Part shown: in pieces, positions 27,457 to 36,489 of the stretch
How the letters are laid out: the number at the start of each line of letters is the position of its first letter
Position numbering within the stretch: position 1 is the first letter of the stretch
NCBI RefSeq assembly: GCF_017873335.1
Contig: NZ_JAGGKB010000002.1
Coordinates: forward strand, 248,001-312,000
Length of the DNA stretch: 64,000 nt
Origin: Thermococcus stetteri
Lineage (GTDB): Archaea; Methanobacteriota_B; Thermococci; Thermococcales; Thermococcaceae
Direction of reading: 5' to 3'
The notes under the pieces: model-generated
The model's database searches: none
What the model was told of the DNA's origin: nothing
What the model saw: only the letters and a program-made list of their open reading frames with translations
Translations under genes and position numbers: made by a program

Positions 27457-27532
27457 GATCAAAGTAACACAAAGCATATATTCTCTCCCACCAATTTCCG
27501 ATGAGCGTCTAAAAGCTCAGAAGGTGGTAAGT

Positions 27533-28873
27533 ATGGGCAAACACTACATTCCAAACTCGGCCCATAAGGAGGAGATGCTGAAGGAAATCGGCTTCTCCTC
27601 GATTGACGACCTCTTCTCCGACGTCCCAAAAGGCATGGTCAAGGAGTTCGACCTGCCCGAGGGAAAGAGCGAGTACGAAGTTTTCACAGAGTTGAACGAA
27701 ACCCTAAGCAAAAACAGGACAGTCCTTGAGATGCCGAGCTTCCTTGGAGCGGGAACCTACTTCCACTACGTTCCGGCCCACGTTAAGTACCTCATCGAGA
27801 GGAGCGAGTTCCTCACAGCTTACACACCGTATCAACCGGAGGTAAGCCAGGGCATGCTCCAGGCCCTCTTTGAGTACCAGAGCCTCATAGCCGAGCTTGT
27901 CGGTCTGCCGATTGTGAACTCCTCGATGTACGACTGGGGTACTGCGATGGCAGAAGCTGCCCTGATGGCTGCTCGCGTGACGAAGAGGAGCAAGTTCATT
28001 GTTCCAAAGCATCTCAGCCCAGAGAAGAAGCTTGTTCTCAAGAGCTACACCGCCGGCCCAGGTCTAGAGACGGTCGAAGTTCCCTGGGACGAGAGGGGGC
28101 AGATGGACATCGAGAAGCTCAAGGAAGCAGTTGAGGGCGCCGCTGGCGTTTACGTAGAGATACCAAACTTCTTCGGACTCCTCGAGGAGGAAATTAAGGA
28201 GATTGGGGAGATAGCCCACGAGGCAGGGGCGCTCTTCGTGGTCGGCGTTGACCCGACGATTCTCGGCATCGTCGAGGCCCCCGGAGAGCTTGGAGCCGAC
28301 ATCGTCGTTGGTGAGGCCGCTTACTTCGGCAACCCAATGAACTTCGGCGGGCCAAGGGCCGGAATCTTCGCCACCAAGAACGACAGGAAGCTGATAAGGC
28401 AGATGCCGGGAAGGATAATCGGAATGACGAAGGACGCTGACGGAAGGAGGGCCTTCGTGATGACCCTCCAGACGAGGGAGCAGCACATAAGGCGCGCCAA
28501 GGCCACCTCGAACATCTGTTCAAACGAGGCTTTGGTAGCCGTTGCCGCCGCCATCCATCTCGCCACGCTCGGGCCTAAAGGACTCAGGAAGCTCGGAGAA
28601 GTTATACTCAAGAACACCGCCTACCTGAAGAAGCGCCTCGGTGAGGTCGCGGAGGTTCCCTTCGAAGGAATCAACTTCAAGGACGTCCTCTTGAGCTTTG
28701 GAAAGCCCTACGGGGAGATCCACGAGGCTCTGCTGGCTAAAGGAATACACGGAGGTTACTACGTCGGAAAGCACTTCCCGGAGCTGGGCGAGAGCGCACT
28801 CTTCGCGGCCACCGAGACAACGAGGAAAGAATGGGTTGACGAACTGGTTGAGGCCCTCAAGGAGGTGGCCTAA
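27533..28873 (+). CDS. gcvPA: Glycine decarboxylase P-protein, subunit 1
   Basis: 446 residues, the N-terminal half of the split P-protein found in archaea and many bacteria. Conserved stretches include [38 protein letters not shown] and the [11 protein letters not shown]-like [19 protein letters not shown]. With subunit 2 it decarboxylates glycine using PLP and passes methylamine to H-protein lipoate. ATG 27533 is preferred over GTG 27524 because AGGTGGT precedes it. It abuts gcvPB with no gap. GcvH and GcvT are not in this window. Confidence 0.96.
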   Translation: MGKHYIPNSAHKEEMLKEIGFSSIDDLFSDVPKGMVKEFDLPEGKSEYEVFTELNETLSKNRTVLEMPSFLGAGTYFHYVPAHVKYLIERSEFLTAYTPYQPEVSQGMLQALFEYQSLIAELVGLPIVNSSMYDWGTAMAEAALMAARVTKRSKFIVPKHLSPEKKLVLKSYTAGPGLETVEVPWDERGQMDIEKLKEAVEGAAGVYVEIPNFFGLLEEEIKEIGEIAHEAGALFVVGVDPTILGIVEAPGELGADIVVGEAAYFGNPMNFGGPRAGIFATKNDRKLIRQMPGRIIGMTKDADGRRAFVMTLQTREQHIRRAKATSNICSNEALVAVAAAIHLATLGPKGLRKLGEVILKNTAYLKKRLGEVAEVPFEGINFKDVLLSFGKPYGEIHEALLAKGIHGGYYVGKHFPELGESALFAATETTRKEWVDELVEALKEVA

Positions 28874-30382
28874 ATGTTCCACCAGGCTAAGTGGGATGAA
28901 CCCACTATCTTCGAGCTTTCCCGCCCTGGAAGGGTGGGCTACACTCTCCCCAAGCCGATTGAGGACGTTGAGGTTGAGATTCCCGAGAAGCTCAGGAGGA
29001 AGAGCCCCCTCAACCTTCCCGAACTGAGCGAGCCCGAGGTTGTTAAACACTACACTAGGCTTAGCGAGATGAACTACGGTGTTGATTCGGGCATCTATCC
29101 CCTAGGTTCGTGCACCATGAAGTACAACCCCAAGATCAACGAGGAGATAGCTTCCCACCCCGGTGTTGCCTACATCCATCCATACCAGGACGAGAGAACC
29201 GTTCAGGGAGCGCTTAAGATAATGTGGGAACTGGAGCAGTGGCTGAAGGAAATTACCAGAATGGACCGCTTCACTCTCCAGCCGGCCGCTGGAGCCAACG
29301 GTGAGTTCACCGGCGTGAGCATAATAAGGGCCTACCACCTCGACCACGGAGAGACCCAGAGGACGGAAATGCTCGTTCCGGATTCAGCCCACGGAACCAA
29401 CCCTGCAAGCGCCGCTATGGCGGGCTTCAAGGTCATAGAGATACCCTCGAACGAGAACGGCACCGTTGACCTTGAGGCCCTTGAGAACGCGGTGAGCGAG
29501 AGGACGGCTGGATTGATGCTAACTAACCCCAACACCCTCGGCATCTTTGAGGATGAGATACTCGAGATAGCCAAGATAGTCCACAAGGCCGGTGGTCTAC
29601 TCTACTACGATGGGGCCAACTTAAACGCTGTCCTCGGTAAGGTGAGACCTGGAGACATGGGCTTTGACGTTGTCCACCTCAACCTCCACAAGACGTTCTC
29701 AACACCGCACGGTGGCGGCGGCCCCGGAAGCGGTCCGGTTGGTGTCAAGGACTTCCTCAAGGACTACCTCCCCGTCCCGCTCGTGAGTTACGACGAGGAG
29801 AACGACCGCTACTACCTCGACTATAACGTGCCGAAGAGCATAGGCAAGGTCAAGGAGCTCTACGGAAACTTCGCCATCATGGTGAGGGCTCTAACTTACC
29901 TCAAAATAATGGGGAGAGATGGACTGAGGGAGGCCAGCGAGGTCGCTGTTCTCAACGCTAACTACATCACCCAGAAGCTAAAGGGAACGAGGGGCTATGA
30001 ACTTCCGGGCAAGGAGCTTAGGAAGCACGAGACGGTATTCTCGGCCGAGCCGATGAAGAAGGAGACCGGTGTTAAAGCTTTAGACGTTGCCAAGAGGCTC
30101 CTGGACTTCGGCATGCACGCTCCAACCATCTACTTCCCGCTGATCGTTCACGAGGCCCTCATGATAGAGCCAACGGAGACAGTAAGCAAGGAGGAGCTTG
30201 ACGCTTACGTTGAGGCCTTAAAGAGGATCAGCGAGGAGGCATACAGCAATCCGGAAGTTGTCACGAGCGCACCCCACAACACTGCCGTTAGGAGGGTCGA
30301 CGACGTCCTAGCGGCGAAGAAGCCAGTAATTACCTGGAGGATGTACCAGGAACTCAAGGAGAAGGGAGAAATTGACTACTGA
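28874..30382 (+). CDS. gcvPB: Glycine decarboxylase P-protein, subunit 2 (PLP-bearing)
   Basis: 502 residues. The PLP Schiff-base lysine is Lys273 in [20 protein letters not shown], the diagnostic glycine-rich motif of P-proteins; [13 protein letters not shown] near residue 75 and the [17 protein letters not shown] stretch are also conserved. It forms the heterotetramer with GcvPA. The ATG immediately follows the upstream stop; AAGGAGGTGGCC serves as RBS. A T-rich terminator (TTCTTTCTTTTCTTCTT) follows the stop. Confidence 0.97.
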   Translation: MFHQAKWDEPTIFELSRPGRVGYTLPKPIEDVEVEIPEKLRRKSPLNLPELSEPEVVKHYTRLSEMNYGVDSGIYPLGSCTMKYNPKINEEIASHPGVAYIHPYQDERTVQGALKIMWELEQWLKEITRMDRFTLQPAAGANGEFTGVSIIRAYHLDHGETQRTEMLVPDSAHGTNPASAAMAGFKVIEIPSNENGTVDLEALENAVSERTAGLMLTNPNTLGIFEDEILEIAKIVHKAGGLLYYDGANLNAVLGKVRPGDMGFDVVHLNLHKTFSTPHGGGGPGSGPVGVKDFLKDYLPVPLVSYDEENDRYYLDYNVPKSIGKVKELYGNFAIMVRALTYLKIMGRDGLREASEVAVLNANYITQKLKGTRGYELPGKELRKHETVFSAEPMKKETGVKALDVAKRLLDFGMHAPTIYFPLIVHEALMIEPTETVSKEELDAYVEALKRISEEAYSNPEVVTSAPHNTAVRRVDDVLAAKKPVITWRMYQELKEKGEIDY

Positions 30383-30738
30383 TTCTTTCTTTTCTTCTTA
30401 GTTTCTTTGTTGATTTTCCCTTGGACGGTTCTTGGGGGAGACCCATTGAAACTTTTCAGCAAGCTTTTAGAAAAAGCTTAGCAAAAGTGTGCCTTCTTCT
30501 TACTTAAACGGCCCATTGATGTGAGTGTATGCTCTTAAAAAGGCAAGCTCGCGCGGGGTTAATTCCAAATCTTCTCGCTAATTGTGATTTTGGCTTTCTT
30601 TTTTAGTTCCCAAAGGGCACTATACGGTGAGAAAATCCTGTAAATCTGGTAACTTAATGGGCAAACCCGGTCAAAAAGCTGACTTGTTAGAAGTGCATAC
30701 TTTTCTTCCGCCAGCGCTTGTGCAAGCAAGGGCTGCAA
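30383..30738. other. Intergenic region with T-rich terminator and perfect small hairpin
   Basis: The gcvPB-proximal 25 bases are pyrimidine-rich, as in archaeal terminators. A perfect inverted repeat AAGCTTTT-AGA-AAAAGCTT occupies 30461-30479. TATA-like CTCTTAAAAAGG lies near 30530-30545 but no gene or RNA could be supported behind it. The rest is unassigned. Confidence 0.45.
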
Positions 30739-30816
30739 TGGTGGGCCCGGGGGGCTTTGAACCCCCGACCACGCGGTTATGAGCCGCGCGCTCTGACCAG
30801 GCTGAGCTACGGGCCC
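30739..30816 (-). tRNA. tRNA with CAU anticodon (Ile2 or elongator Met)
   Basis: Cloverleaf with 7-bp acceptor GGGCCCG/CGGGCCC, D-arm TAGCTCAGCCTGGTCAGAGC, anticodon loop CTCATAA, T-loop TTCAAAG and encoded CCA. The anticodon is CAU. The GGGCCCG acceptor resembles archaeal isoleucine tRNAs, so it may be the AUA-reading Ile2, whose C34 is modified to agmatidine; elongator Met is the alternative. It is 6 bases downstream of tRNA-Asn and probably co-transcribed. Confidence 0.85.
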
Positions 30817-30822
30817 ATCTGA

Positions 30823-30898
30823 TGGCGCCGCCGCCCGGATTCGAACCGGGGACCGCCGGATTAACAGTCCGGCGCTCTACCAACTAAGCTACGGCGGC
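30823..30898 (-). tRNA. tRNA-Asn (GUU)
   Basis: Acceptor GCCGCCG/CGGCGGC, anticodon loop CTGTTAA giving GTT, T-loop TTCGAAT, discriminator G and encoded CCA. The promoter TATA AATTTATAAACGC sits at about 30925-30938. It is the first gene of a two-tRNA transcript with the CAU tRNA. Confidence 0.93.
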
Positions 30899-30991
30899 TC
30901 GACCCAATGTAGGGAATGAAGGGTGCGTTTATAAATTTTGCGGTTTTGAGAAAAGAAAAATTTATAACCGCTCATTCAACTCTTATCCCGT

Positions 30992-31068
30992 GCCCCGGTA
31001 GCCTAGCCTGGCGGGGCGGCGGACTTGTAATCCGCAGGTCGCGGGTTCAAATCCCGCCCGGGGCTCCA
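30992..31068 (+). tRNA. tRNA-Thr (UGU)
   Basis: Acceptor GCCCCGG/CCGGGGC, anticodon loop CTTGTAA giving TGT, T-loop TTCAAAT, encoded CCA. TATA AAATTTATAACC is at about 30957-30969, divergent from the tRNA-Asn promoter. Its 3' end is only 3 bases from the convergent upp stop. Confidence 0.93.
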
Positions 31069-31071
31069 TCT

Positions 31072-31740
31072 TCAAACTTTTATCGGTTCTCCGAACGCTC
31101 TGTCGCCGGCGTCTCCAAGGCCAGGAAGGATATAGCCCTTGTCGTTAAGCTCTCTGTCTATTGCCGCCACGAACATTTCAACTTCTGGATGGGCATCTTT
31201 TATCCTAGTTATCCCCTCTGGAGCGGCTAGAACTCCAACTATGACGTAGCGCTTGGCTTTTCCGTACTTTTTAACCTCGTCTAAAACTTTGATGAGAGTC
31301 GAGCCAGTTGCTATCATCGGGTCGGCTATTATGACTGTGTCCTCCGGCTTTATCCGGGGTACCTTGACATACTTCATTTCGATCTCGAATTTCGGCGCCT
31401 TTCCTCGGGAGGCGGAGACTATTCCCACTCTCGCATGCTCAAAGACCTTAATGAGACCTTCCATTAATGGGATCGCGGCCCTAAGAACGGTGATTATCAC
31501 GATGTTTCTGCGATCCTTTACGATTATGCCCTCTGTTTCCTCCAGAGGTGTTTTTATGGGGACTCTCTCGGTCGCCATAGTCTTAGTTATCTCGTATGCC
31601 ATATAGCGCCCGAGCTTAACGAGTCCTTTTCTGAACTCTATCGGACCGGTGTTCTCGTCCCTCAGCCCTGTGAGAATCTCCATAATGAACGGGCTGTCCT
31701 CAAAGGAGTACACACCCTCCCAGCGCTCGTCTCTCTTCAT
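31072..31740 (-). CDS. upp: Uracil phosphoribosyltransferase
   Basis: Salvages uracil with PRPP to UMP. 222 residues; the PRPP loop [14 protein letters not shown] and the uracil-binding C-terminal [12 protein letters not shown] are clear. ATG 31740 follows GGTGAAGTCC; an in-frame GTG 31749 is less likely. It is convergent with tRNA-Thr, nearly abutting it, so the two transcripts must terminate within each other's genes. Confidence 0.96.
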   Translation of the reverse strand: MKRDERWEGVYSFEDSPFIMEILTGLRDENTGPIEFRKGLVKLGRYMAYEITKTMATERVPIKTPLEETEGIIVKDRRNIVIITVLRAAIPLMEGLIKVFEHARVGIVSASRGKAPKFEIEMKYVKVPRIKPEDTVIIADPMIATGSTLIKVLDEVKKYGKAKRYVIVGVLAAPEGITRIKDAHPEVEMFVAAIDRELNDKGYILPGLGDAGDRAFGEPIKV

Positions 31741-31774
31741 GGACTTCACCGTTGGGAGTTGGGGCCTGGGTTTA

Positions 31775-33244
31775 TTAGACTTCCGTTTGCCGATTTCTGC
31801 TAAGGGAGCGTTGATCTTTTGATTCCTCCTCGATAATGCGCCTCATCCACGTCCCCCTGCTGAACCAGAGGAAAGCAACTATCGCCGCCAGAAAGTTGCT
31901 CATGCCCATTCCAAAGAACACTCCCTTGGGGCTCATTCCGAAAAGCTCTGCCAGCGGAATTCTAAGTCCGAAAACCATTACCGCCGCAACGTAGCCGAAG
32001 ACGTAGCTCAAGGGTATCCTGAGGCCCCAGAGGCGCAACATGCTGAGAACCATACTCTTCTTTGTATGTCCTGCAGAACTGAACGTCCTCGTCACGACGA
32101 CGAAGATTCCATTGAAGAACGGAACGGATATCAGGAAGTACTTGAGGACGTACTCGCTCTGGGCTATGACCTTGGGGTCATCGAGAAAGACCTTGAAGAC
32201 GGGAACTCTGAAGATTCCGATTATTAGGATTGCAGAGGAGGCTATGAGGAAGTTGATTACCATAGTCCTCTCGGCTATCATCTTCGCCCTCTCGTATTTC
32301 TCCGCTCCGATGTTCTGGGCTATCATCGTTCCCATAGCCATGCTGACACCGCGAGCTATGCTAGTTATGAAGTTCACCAGTCTGGTGGTTATTATGTATG
32401 CCGCGTAGGTCACATCTCCGTAGCCGTATATAATCCTCGTCAGAACCACGAAGCCGAAGCTGTTGGCCGACTGGCCGACTGCAGAAGGCAGGCCGACTCG
32501 GAAAATCCTCGAGTAGAAGTCCATATCCGGCCTGAGGGTCTCCCTCGTGAGATGAAGGCCGCTCTTCCCGCTCGTGAGGATCTTCGCCCCAATCAGCGCC
32601 CCCGTTGAGTTCGAGAGGACTGTGGCTATCGCCGCACCCTCAACACCCCATCTCGGAAATGGCCCAATCCCGAATATCATAATAGGATCAAGGATTATGT
32701 TCATGGCGACGGTGAGCATGCTTATCTTCACCGGCGTTTTTGTATCACCAGAAGCCCTCATGAGGGCCGAGAATGCCATGAAGGTGAAGGAGAATGGAAC
32801 ACCGGCGAAAACGACCGTGGCATAGGCCTTGGCATAGGGATAGACGTTGGGAGTAACCTTCATGAAGTGGAGCGCGTAGGGCAGAATCGCGAGACTTATC
32901 AAAGCGGTGGCCGTTGAAAAGAGGAGCATGAGGGAGTAGAGCGCTCCGGCTGAACGGTTGGCCCTCTCGTAGTTCCCGGCCCCGATGTACTGCCCCACGA
33001 AAGCGAAGCCAGCGGTGGCAAAGCCCATGCCGAGGGCCATGAGAGTTCCTATTATCGGCCAGCTCGTTCCCGGAGCGGCCAATGCCTCTCTGCCGAGCTT
33101 TCCGAGCCAGAAGGTGTCGGTTATGTTGTAGACGACCTGGACGAGGTTGCTGACGATCAGAGGATAGGCTAACTTGAAAAGGGTTCTCTCTATCGGCCCG
33201 GTGAGTATCTGCTCTCGCATCGCTTGAATTTTCCCGCGCTCCAT
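31775..33244 (-). CDS. MATE-family multidrug/metabolite exporter (copy 1)
   Basis: 489 residues, 12 TM helices. [19 protein letters not shown] in TM1-2 and the symmetric repeat near residues 245-280 ([21 protein letters not shown]) are DinF/NorM-type MATE signatures. Ion-coupled export of cationic or organic compounds is the family role; the substrate is unknown. ATG 33244 lies behind a palindrome (33248-33268) and TATA AGTTATAAAAAG. A close paralogue is at 36490-37902 with a similar promoter. Confidence 0.92.
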   Translation of the reverse strand: MERGKIQAMREQILTGPIERTLFKLAYPLIVSNLVQVVYNITDTFWLGKLGREALAAPGTSWPIIGTLMALGMGFATAGFAFVGQYIGAGNYERANRSAGALYSLMLLFSTATALISLAILPYALHFMKVTPNVYPYAKAYATVVFAGVPFSFTFMAFSALMRASGDTKTPVKISMLTVAMNIILDPIMIFGIGPFPRWGVEGAAIATVLSNSTGALIGAKILTSGKSGLHLTRETLRPDMDFYSRIFRVGLPSAVGQSANSFGFVVLTRIIYGYGDVTYAAYIITTRLVNFITSIARGVSMAMGTMIAQNIGAEKYERAKMIAERTMVINFLIASSAILIIGIFRVPVFKVFLDDPKVIAQSEYVLKYFLISVPFFNGIFVVVTRTFSSAGHTKKSMVLSMLRLWGLRIPLSYVFGYVAAVMVFGLRIPLAELFGMSPKGVFFGMGMSNFLAAIVAFLWFSRGTWMRRIIEEESKDQRSLSRNRQTEV

Positions 33245-33247
33245 TGG

Positions 33248-33268
33248 GATCACAGTGAGATGGTGATC
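33248..33268 (-). promoter_or_regulatory. Palindrome GATCAC-N9-GTGATC before MATE copy 1
   Basis: A perfect 6-bp inverted repeat lies between the TATA box (33278-33286) and the start codon, a typical repressor position in archaea. The half-sites resemble but do not match the TGM spacing (N9, not N5). The second MATE promoter shares TCGAAACG and TATAAAAAGTT but not this palindrome. Confidence 0.45.
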
Positions 33269-33384
33269 GAAACGGAGTTATAAAAAGTTAATGGAAGTGG
33301 ATACGCAACAAGAAAATTGCAAGATAGAAGCAGGAGTGATGGATGGCTCGATTAATATGGTTGGATACTGTGGACTTTAGATTT

Positions 33385-33573
33385 TTAGACCTCTTCGAGC
33401 TTTTTCCTCACTTCTTCGGTGTTCTTCCGGGTCTCCTCAAGGGCGTTCCTGAGCTTCTCCAGCTCAAGCTTCATCTCGTTCAGCGTCTTGTTCATCTGAT
33501 AGAACGCGAATATGAACACCACAAGGATTATCAAACCGAGGATTATGCTTATCCATCCACTTGGAGTTGACAC
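33385..33573 (-). CDS. Small membrane protein with C-terminal coiled coil
   Basis: 62 residues: one TM helix (SIILGLIILVVFIFAFY) then a heptad-rich tail of about 35 residues (LNEMKLELEKLRNALEE and on) predicted to form a coiled coil. GTG 33573 is chosen because GGAGGTGA precedes it by 4 bases; an upstream ATG 33594 would place the RBS inside the gene. It follows the ArsR-like gene by 24 bases in one operon. The function is unknown. Confidence 0.72.
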   Translation of the reverse strand: MSTPSGWISIILGLIILVVFIFAFYQMNKTLNEMKLELEKLRNALEETRKNTEEVRKKLEEV

Positions 33574-33597
33574 GTGCTCACCTCCCCACGGCATGTT

Positions 33598-33891
33598 TCA
33601 TTCCTCCAGGCTCTTTATCGTTTCGTTGTCTATAACCACTCTAAACTGCTTTGCGCGGTAGTACTTCTTGGCCCTCGAGTCGTCGGGCTCAAGACGGAGC
33701 TCGCTCTCAACGAGGCCGGCCTTTTCGAGCTTCTTGAGGTGGAGATAAAGGAGCTGCCTTGAGATGCCCAGCTCCTTGGCCAGCTCATAGACGTACCACT
33801 CCTTCTGGCAGAGGAGTTTAAGTATTCTAACCCTCACTGGATTGCTGAGGGCCTCTCCGAGGGCCACGAGTTCCTCAATGCTCCGCACCAT
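33598..33891 (-). CDS. ArsR-like winged-helix transcription regulator
   Basis: 97 residues. A winged helix-turn-helix is evident: EALSNPVRVRILKLLCQKEW, then YELAKELGISRQLLYLHLKKLEKAGLV (recognition helix) and a beta wing (ELRLEPDDSRAKKYYRA). No metal-binding Cys pair of metal-type ArsR proteins is present. ATG 33891 follows GTGATGG; TATA-like GCATATACAG is about 30 bases upstream. It is the first gene of a pair with the coiled-coil membrane protein and adjoins the DUF2202 operon, so it is a candidate regulator of the palindrome at 36343-36368. Confidence 0.87.
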   Translation of the reverse strand: MVRSIEELVALGEALSNPVRVRILKLLCQKEWYVYELAKELGISRQLLYLHLKKLEKAGLVESELRLEPDDSRAKKYYRAKQFRVVIDNETIKSLEE

Positions 33892-33967
33892 GGCCATCAC
33901 TTTTAGACTGTATATGCAATCAATGTCTTACAGAGAGAAAAGGGAGAGAGTAGATAAAAGTTTTCCG

Positions 33968-34651
33968 TTAGTTGGGACCGACTATCTCCGAATACTCCTC
34001 CTCGCTGAGTATCGCCGGCCTGTACTCCTCCCCGTTCTTCTCAATGTTGTTCACAAAGGCGCGGAGGTGGTTCTTGCTTCCCTTCCTTAAGTTTTCAAAG
34101 ACCACCCTTATGTCCTGGTTGTCCACCTTTTCGAGCCATTCGTCGAGATCTTTTATGTCCAGCTCCTCTATGTAAGCTCCGACCTTCAGAGCCTCTAGCT
34201 CGCTGGTCTTCCCCCTCTCAACGAGCTCGTTGTAGAGGTTTTCCATTTCAGGACTCGCGAATTCTCCAATTTCTAGTCCCTCAACAGGGTCGGTGAGGTT
34301 GTATTTTTCAATTAAAGATAGCACCATGTCCATGTGGGTCTCTTCACTCTTCTCTATGTTTCTGAACACCGTCAATCCCGTCTCTTTGTAGAGCGTAAGG
34401 TAAACGTCCCTCGCGAGCTTCTCTTCCTCTCGCATGTAGAGGATTGCCTCTATCTCATCCGGGCTAAGGTTCTCGACAGGCAGTGTTGAGACGTCCTCTT
34501 CTCCCTTCACTCCCTTGCCGTAGCCCTTGTCCTCATGGGGGCTTCCACCGGCATTCTCATTTGGAGTGCTGCTCGATATGCACCCACTCACTGCAACGAG
34601 AATAACCAAAAGGCCGACCAGCCCAAAGATCGCTTTCCTTCCCATCTTCAT
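33968..34651 (-). CDS. DUF2202 ferritin-like lipoprotein
   Basis: 227 residues. A lipoprotein signal (LLVILVAVSGCISSS) ends in the lipobox Cys, then an acidic linker, then a DUF2202 four-helix domain: YMREEEKLARDVYLTLY, EKSEETHMDMVLSLIEKY, KNHLRAFVNNI. Conserved Glu and His in these helices match the pattern of ferritin-like metal sites (inference). ATG 34651 overlaps the upstream stop (ATGA); a second ATG is at 34645. The N-terminal extension in the longer frame to 34891 lies inside the upstream gene and is not real. It is last in the operon. Confidence 0.82.
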   Translation of the reverse strand: MKMGRKAIFGLVGLLVILVAVSGCISSSTPNENAGGSPHEDKGYGKGVKGEEDVSTLPVENLSPDEIEAILYMREEEKLARDVYLTLYKETGLTVFRNIEKSEETHMDMVLSLIEKYNLTDPVEGLEIGEFASPEMENLYNELVERGKTSELEALKVGAYIEELDIKDLDEWLEKVDNQDIRVVFENLRKGSKNHLRAFVNNIEKNGEEYRPAILSEEEYSEIVGPN

Positions 34652-35016
34652 CCCCTCAGCAGGGCGTAGATTATTCCCCCACCAACGAAGAGCACTGAGA
34701 GAGCCGTTAGGGTAGCTGTGGCCCTCCAGTTTACCTTCCGCTCCTTTCTGTTTGTGACGATGTTTCTCAGCATGCACAGCATCGGGTTGAAATTGATGAT
34801 GAGGTGGAGCGCCACCAGCGCGACCATGGCGAAGCCGAAGTATATGTGAAGTCCTTCCCATGCTTCTTTGTCGAGGCCCAGGAAAGTCCATAGCTCCTCC
34901 CTCGCAATCCTTCCGTTTGGGGCGATATACAGGGCTATCCCCGAAAGGGCTTCGATGATAAAATCAAAGAGCAGGAGCAGGTCGAGGGTTGGTTTAAACC
35001 ATCTCGGGACTCTCAT
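34648..35016 (-). CDS. DUF4405-like membrane cytochrome b-type protein
   Basis: 122 residues, three TM helices. His57 (GLHIYFGF) and His71 (ALHLIINF), 14 residues apart in one helix region, are positioned like the b-heme ligands of DUF4405/cytochrome b561-type proteins. It would carry electrons across or within the membrane. The start overlaps the preceding 46-residue gene (ATGA) and its stop overlaps the DUF2202 lipoprotein start, so all are translationally coupled. Heme binding is inferred. Confidence 0.75.
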   Translation of the reverse strand: MRVPRWFKPTLDLLLLFDFIIEALSGIALYIAPNGRIAREELWTFLGLDKEAWEGLHIYFGFAMVALVALHLIINFNPMLCMLRNIVTNRKERKVNWRATATLTALSVLFVGGGIIYALLRG

Positions 35017-35153
35017 TCTTCTTCACATTCCTCTATTTCTTCTTCCCTGAAAGATCCTCTCGCGATAAGGTAGCCGACCACCATCATCGCGGCGATTACT
35101 ATAAGACCAACCACGAGACCAATCTCGTTTCTACCAGCGTTAATCGGCCCCAT
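35013..35153 (-). CDS. 46-residue single-TM protein
   Basis: A short polar N-terminus, one TM helix (GLVVGLIVIAAMMVVGYLIA) and an acidic tail of consecutive Glu with one Cys. The RBS GAGGAGGGTAA precedes ATG 35153. The stop overlaps the DUF4405 gene start by 4 bases, and the start overlaps the end of the 39-residue frame by 14 bases. Too short for routine gene finders, but spacing argues that it is real. Unknown function; perhaps a small subunit of the cytochrome complex. Confidence 0.65.
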   Translation of the reverse strand: MGPINAGRNEIGLVVGLIVIAAMMVVGYLIARGSFREEEIEECEEE

Positions 35154-35259
35154 TTCTTTTACCCTCCTCTCTGTGGATAGCCGGTGAGGGCTGGGAGCTC
35201 TGGGTCCCCTTGGTGAGTTTTAATATGAAGCTCAGAATTGCCGTTATGGACTCACGCAT
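35140..35259 (-). CDS. 39-residue small protein
   Basis: An amphipathic N-terminus (MRESITAILSFILKLTKG) and a polar, Pro/Ser/Glu-containing tail. A very strong RBS GAGGAGGTAGGAAA lies before ATG 35259, overlapping the stop region of the 57-residue gene. The frame is coupled to both neighbours. No family. It could be a regulatory or leader peptide rather than a subunit. Confidence 0.5.
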   Translation of the reverse strand: MRESITAILSFILKLTKGTQSSQPSPAIHREEGKRNGAD

Positions 35260-35263
35260 TTTC

Positions 35264-35437
35264 CTACCTCCTCAGCAAGGCATAGAGTATTGCGCCGAAC
35301 AGGAGCAGGGGCAGTAGGAGCAGTGAAAATCTTGCCATCAGGAAGAGGATTCCGAATATTCCTAAGCCCCACCAGCCCCAGCCGAACCTCTTTCTTCCGT
35401 GCATCGGGCCCATCATTGGGCCGAACCCGCGTGGCAC
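35264..35437 (-). CDS. 57-residue Met/His/Trp-rich membrane protein
   Basis: The N-terminus PRGFGPMMGPMHGRKRFGWGW is rich in Met, His, Gly and Trp, as in copper-handling peptides; a long hydrophobic helix follows (LLLLPLLLFGAILYALL). GTG 35437 is chosen because GGAGGTGA precedes it by 5 bases. It sits 35 bases after the His/Met-rich DUF2202 gene. Metal handling is an inference from composition. Confidence 0.65.
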   Translation of the reverse strand: MPRGFGPMMGPMHGRKRFGWGWWGLGIFGILFLMARFSLLLLPLLLFGAILYALLRR

Positions 35438-35472
35438 TTCTCTCACCTCCCAGAGGAAAATAAAGAGAGGCT

Positions 35473-36327
35473 TCAGGCCCCCTCTCCCTGCATGGAGCAG
35501 TCCCCGTTATCGTAGCCTCTCACAAGCATGTGCCCTCCATCGTTGCCGCTTTTTCCATGTTCGTGGGCGCCTTTCCTGTGTTCGTAACCTTTCATCATAT
35601 TTCCTCTATGTCCTTTTGCCATCCTGTCACTGTGCTTCATGTGGCTGTGGTTTTCTCCCGCCATCATCTTACCGTGTCCGCTGTGGCCAGTCTCTCCAGC
35701 CAATATCTTGCCAAGCTGCTCCTGGGGAAGCACCTGGGCGCTGTACTCAACGTCCTCTGCCTCCAGGTTCCTCACAAAGGCCCTTAGGTGGTTCTCGCTT
35801 CCGGCCATGAGGTTGCTGTAAACCCTTGCTATGTCCTTGTTGTCGGTCTTGGCGATCCAGTCTTCAAGGTCCTTGATGTCAGTTTCCTCTATAAGTGCCC
35901 CAACTTTGAGTGCATCAACGGTGCTCTGACTTCCCTGCTCGATCAGCTGGTCGTAGAGGGCCTGGAGCTCAGGGTTCTCAAAGACGCCAACCTTGTCGAG
36001 CGTATCCGGTGCGGTCAGGTTGTACTTCTCGATCAGCGAGAGCACGACATCCGTGTGTCTTTGCTCGCTCTGGGCTATCCTCTCGAAGACTGCGAGACCA
36101 GTTTCGTTGTAGAGCGTTAGGTAGATGTCCCTCGCAAGCTTCTCCTCCTCGACCGTATAGAGCAGGCCGCTGGCCTCTTCGTCGCTCAGTGGAGCGTAGT
36201 AGTCCTGGTATGCCCTTGGTGCCTCAGGGTTAGTTCCTGGCACTCCCATGTAGGCCGCTGCTCCCCCCAGCACCAGCCCGAACAGGGCCAGCACCAGGAA
36301 ACCAATTCCCAATATTTTCTTTCTCAT
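35473..36327 (-). CDS. Secreted DUF2202 ferritin-like protein with His/Met-rich tail
   Basis: 284 residues. A signal peptide (ILGIGFLVLALFGLVLGG), then the DUF2202 domain (about residues 45-205) with VEEEKLARDIYLTLYNE, IAQSEQRHTDVVLSLIEKY and GSENHLRAFVRNL, then a tail of about 70 residues dense in His, Met, Gly and Lys (SGHGKMMAGENHSHMKHS and more). The tail looks like a soft-metal buffer for Cu or Ag, perhaps Fe. It heads a six-gene operon behind a strong palindrome. The second DUF2202 at the operon end lacks the tail. Confidence 0.84.
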   Translation of the reverse strand: MRKKILGIGFLVLALFGLVLGGAAAYMGVPGTNPEAPRAYQDYYAPLSDEEASGLLYTVEEEKLARDIYLTLYNETGLAVFERIAQSEQRHTDVVLSLIEKYNLTAPDTLDKVGVFENPELQALYDQLIEQGSQSTVDALKVGALIEETDIKDLEDWIAKTDNKDIARVYSNLMAGSENHLRAFVRNLEAEDVEYSAQVLPQEQLGKILAGETGHSGHGKMMAGENHSHMKHSDRMAKGHRGNMMKGYEHRKGAHEHGKSGNDGGHMLVRGYDNGDCSMQGEGA

Positions 36328-36342
36328 GTTGGTTCACCTCTC

Positions 36343-36368
36343 CATATGTAACTTCGGTATTACATATG
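36343..36368 (-). promoter_or_regulatory. Perfect 9-8-9 palindrome at the DUF2202 operon promoter
   Basis: CATATGTAA-N8-TTACATATG lies 15-41 bases before the first ATG. TATA GCTTTATAAACC (36377-36390) is just upstream, so the predicted transcription start falls inside the palindrome, the classic archaeal repressor site. Half-site length suits a winged-helix dimer such as the ArsR-like protein at 33598-33891. Confidence 0.7.
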
Positions 36369-36489
36369 CATGTTTGGTTTATAAAGCTTTTGGTTTGAGT
36401 TGCGAGAACGAAAGCACGTATGTATTTTGAGTAAGAGTCTCAATGAGCGTTAGAAATTGAAGAAGAATGACAGAACTCATAACGGGAAA

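Noticed and set aside
30461-30479. Perfect AAGCTTTT/AAAAGCTT hairpin as a functional terminator or attachment site
   Set aside because: Short and AT-rich; archaeal termination here is better explained by the T-rich run after gcvPB, and no integrase or duplicated tRNA end is present.
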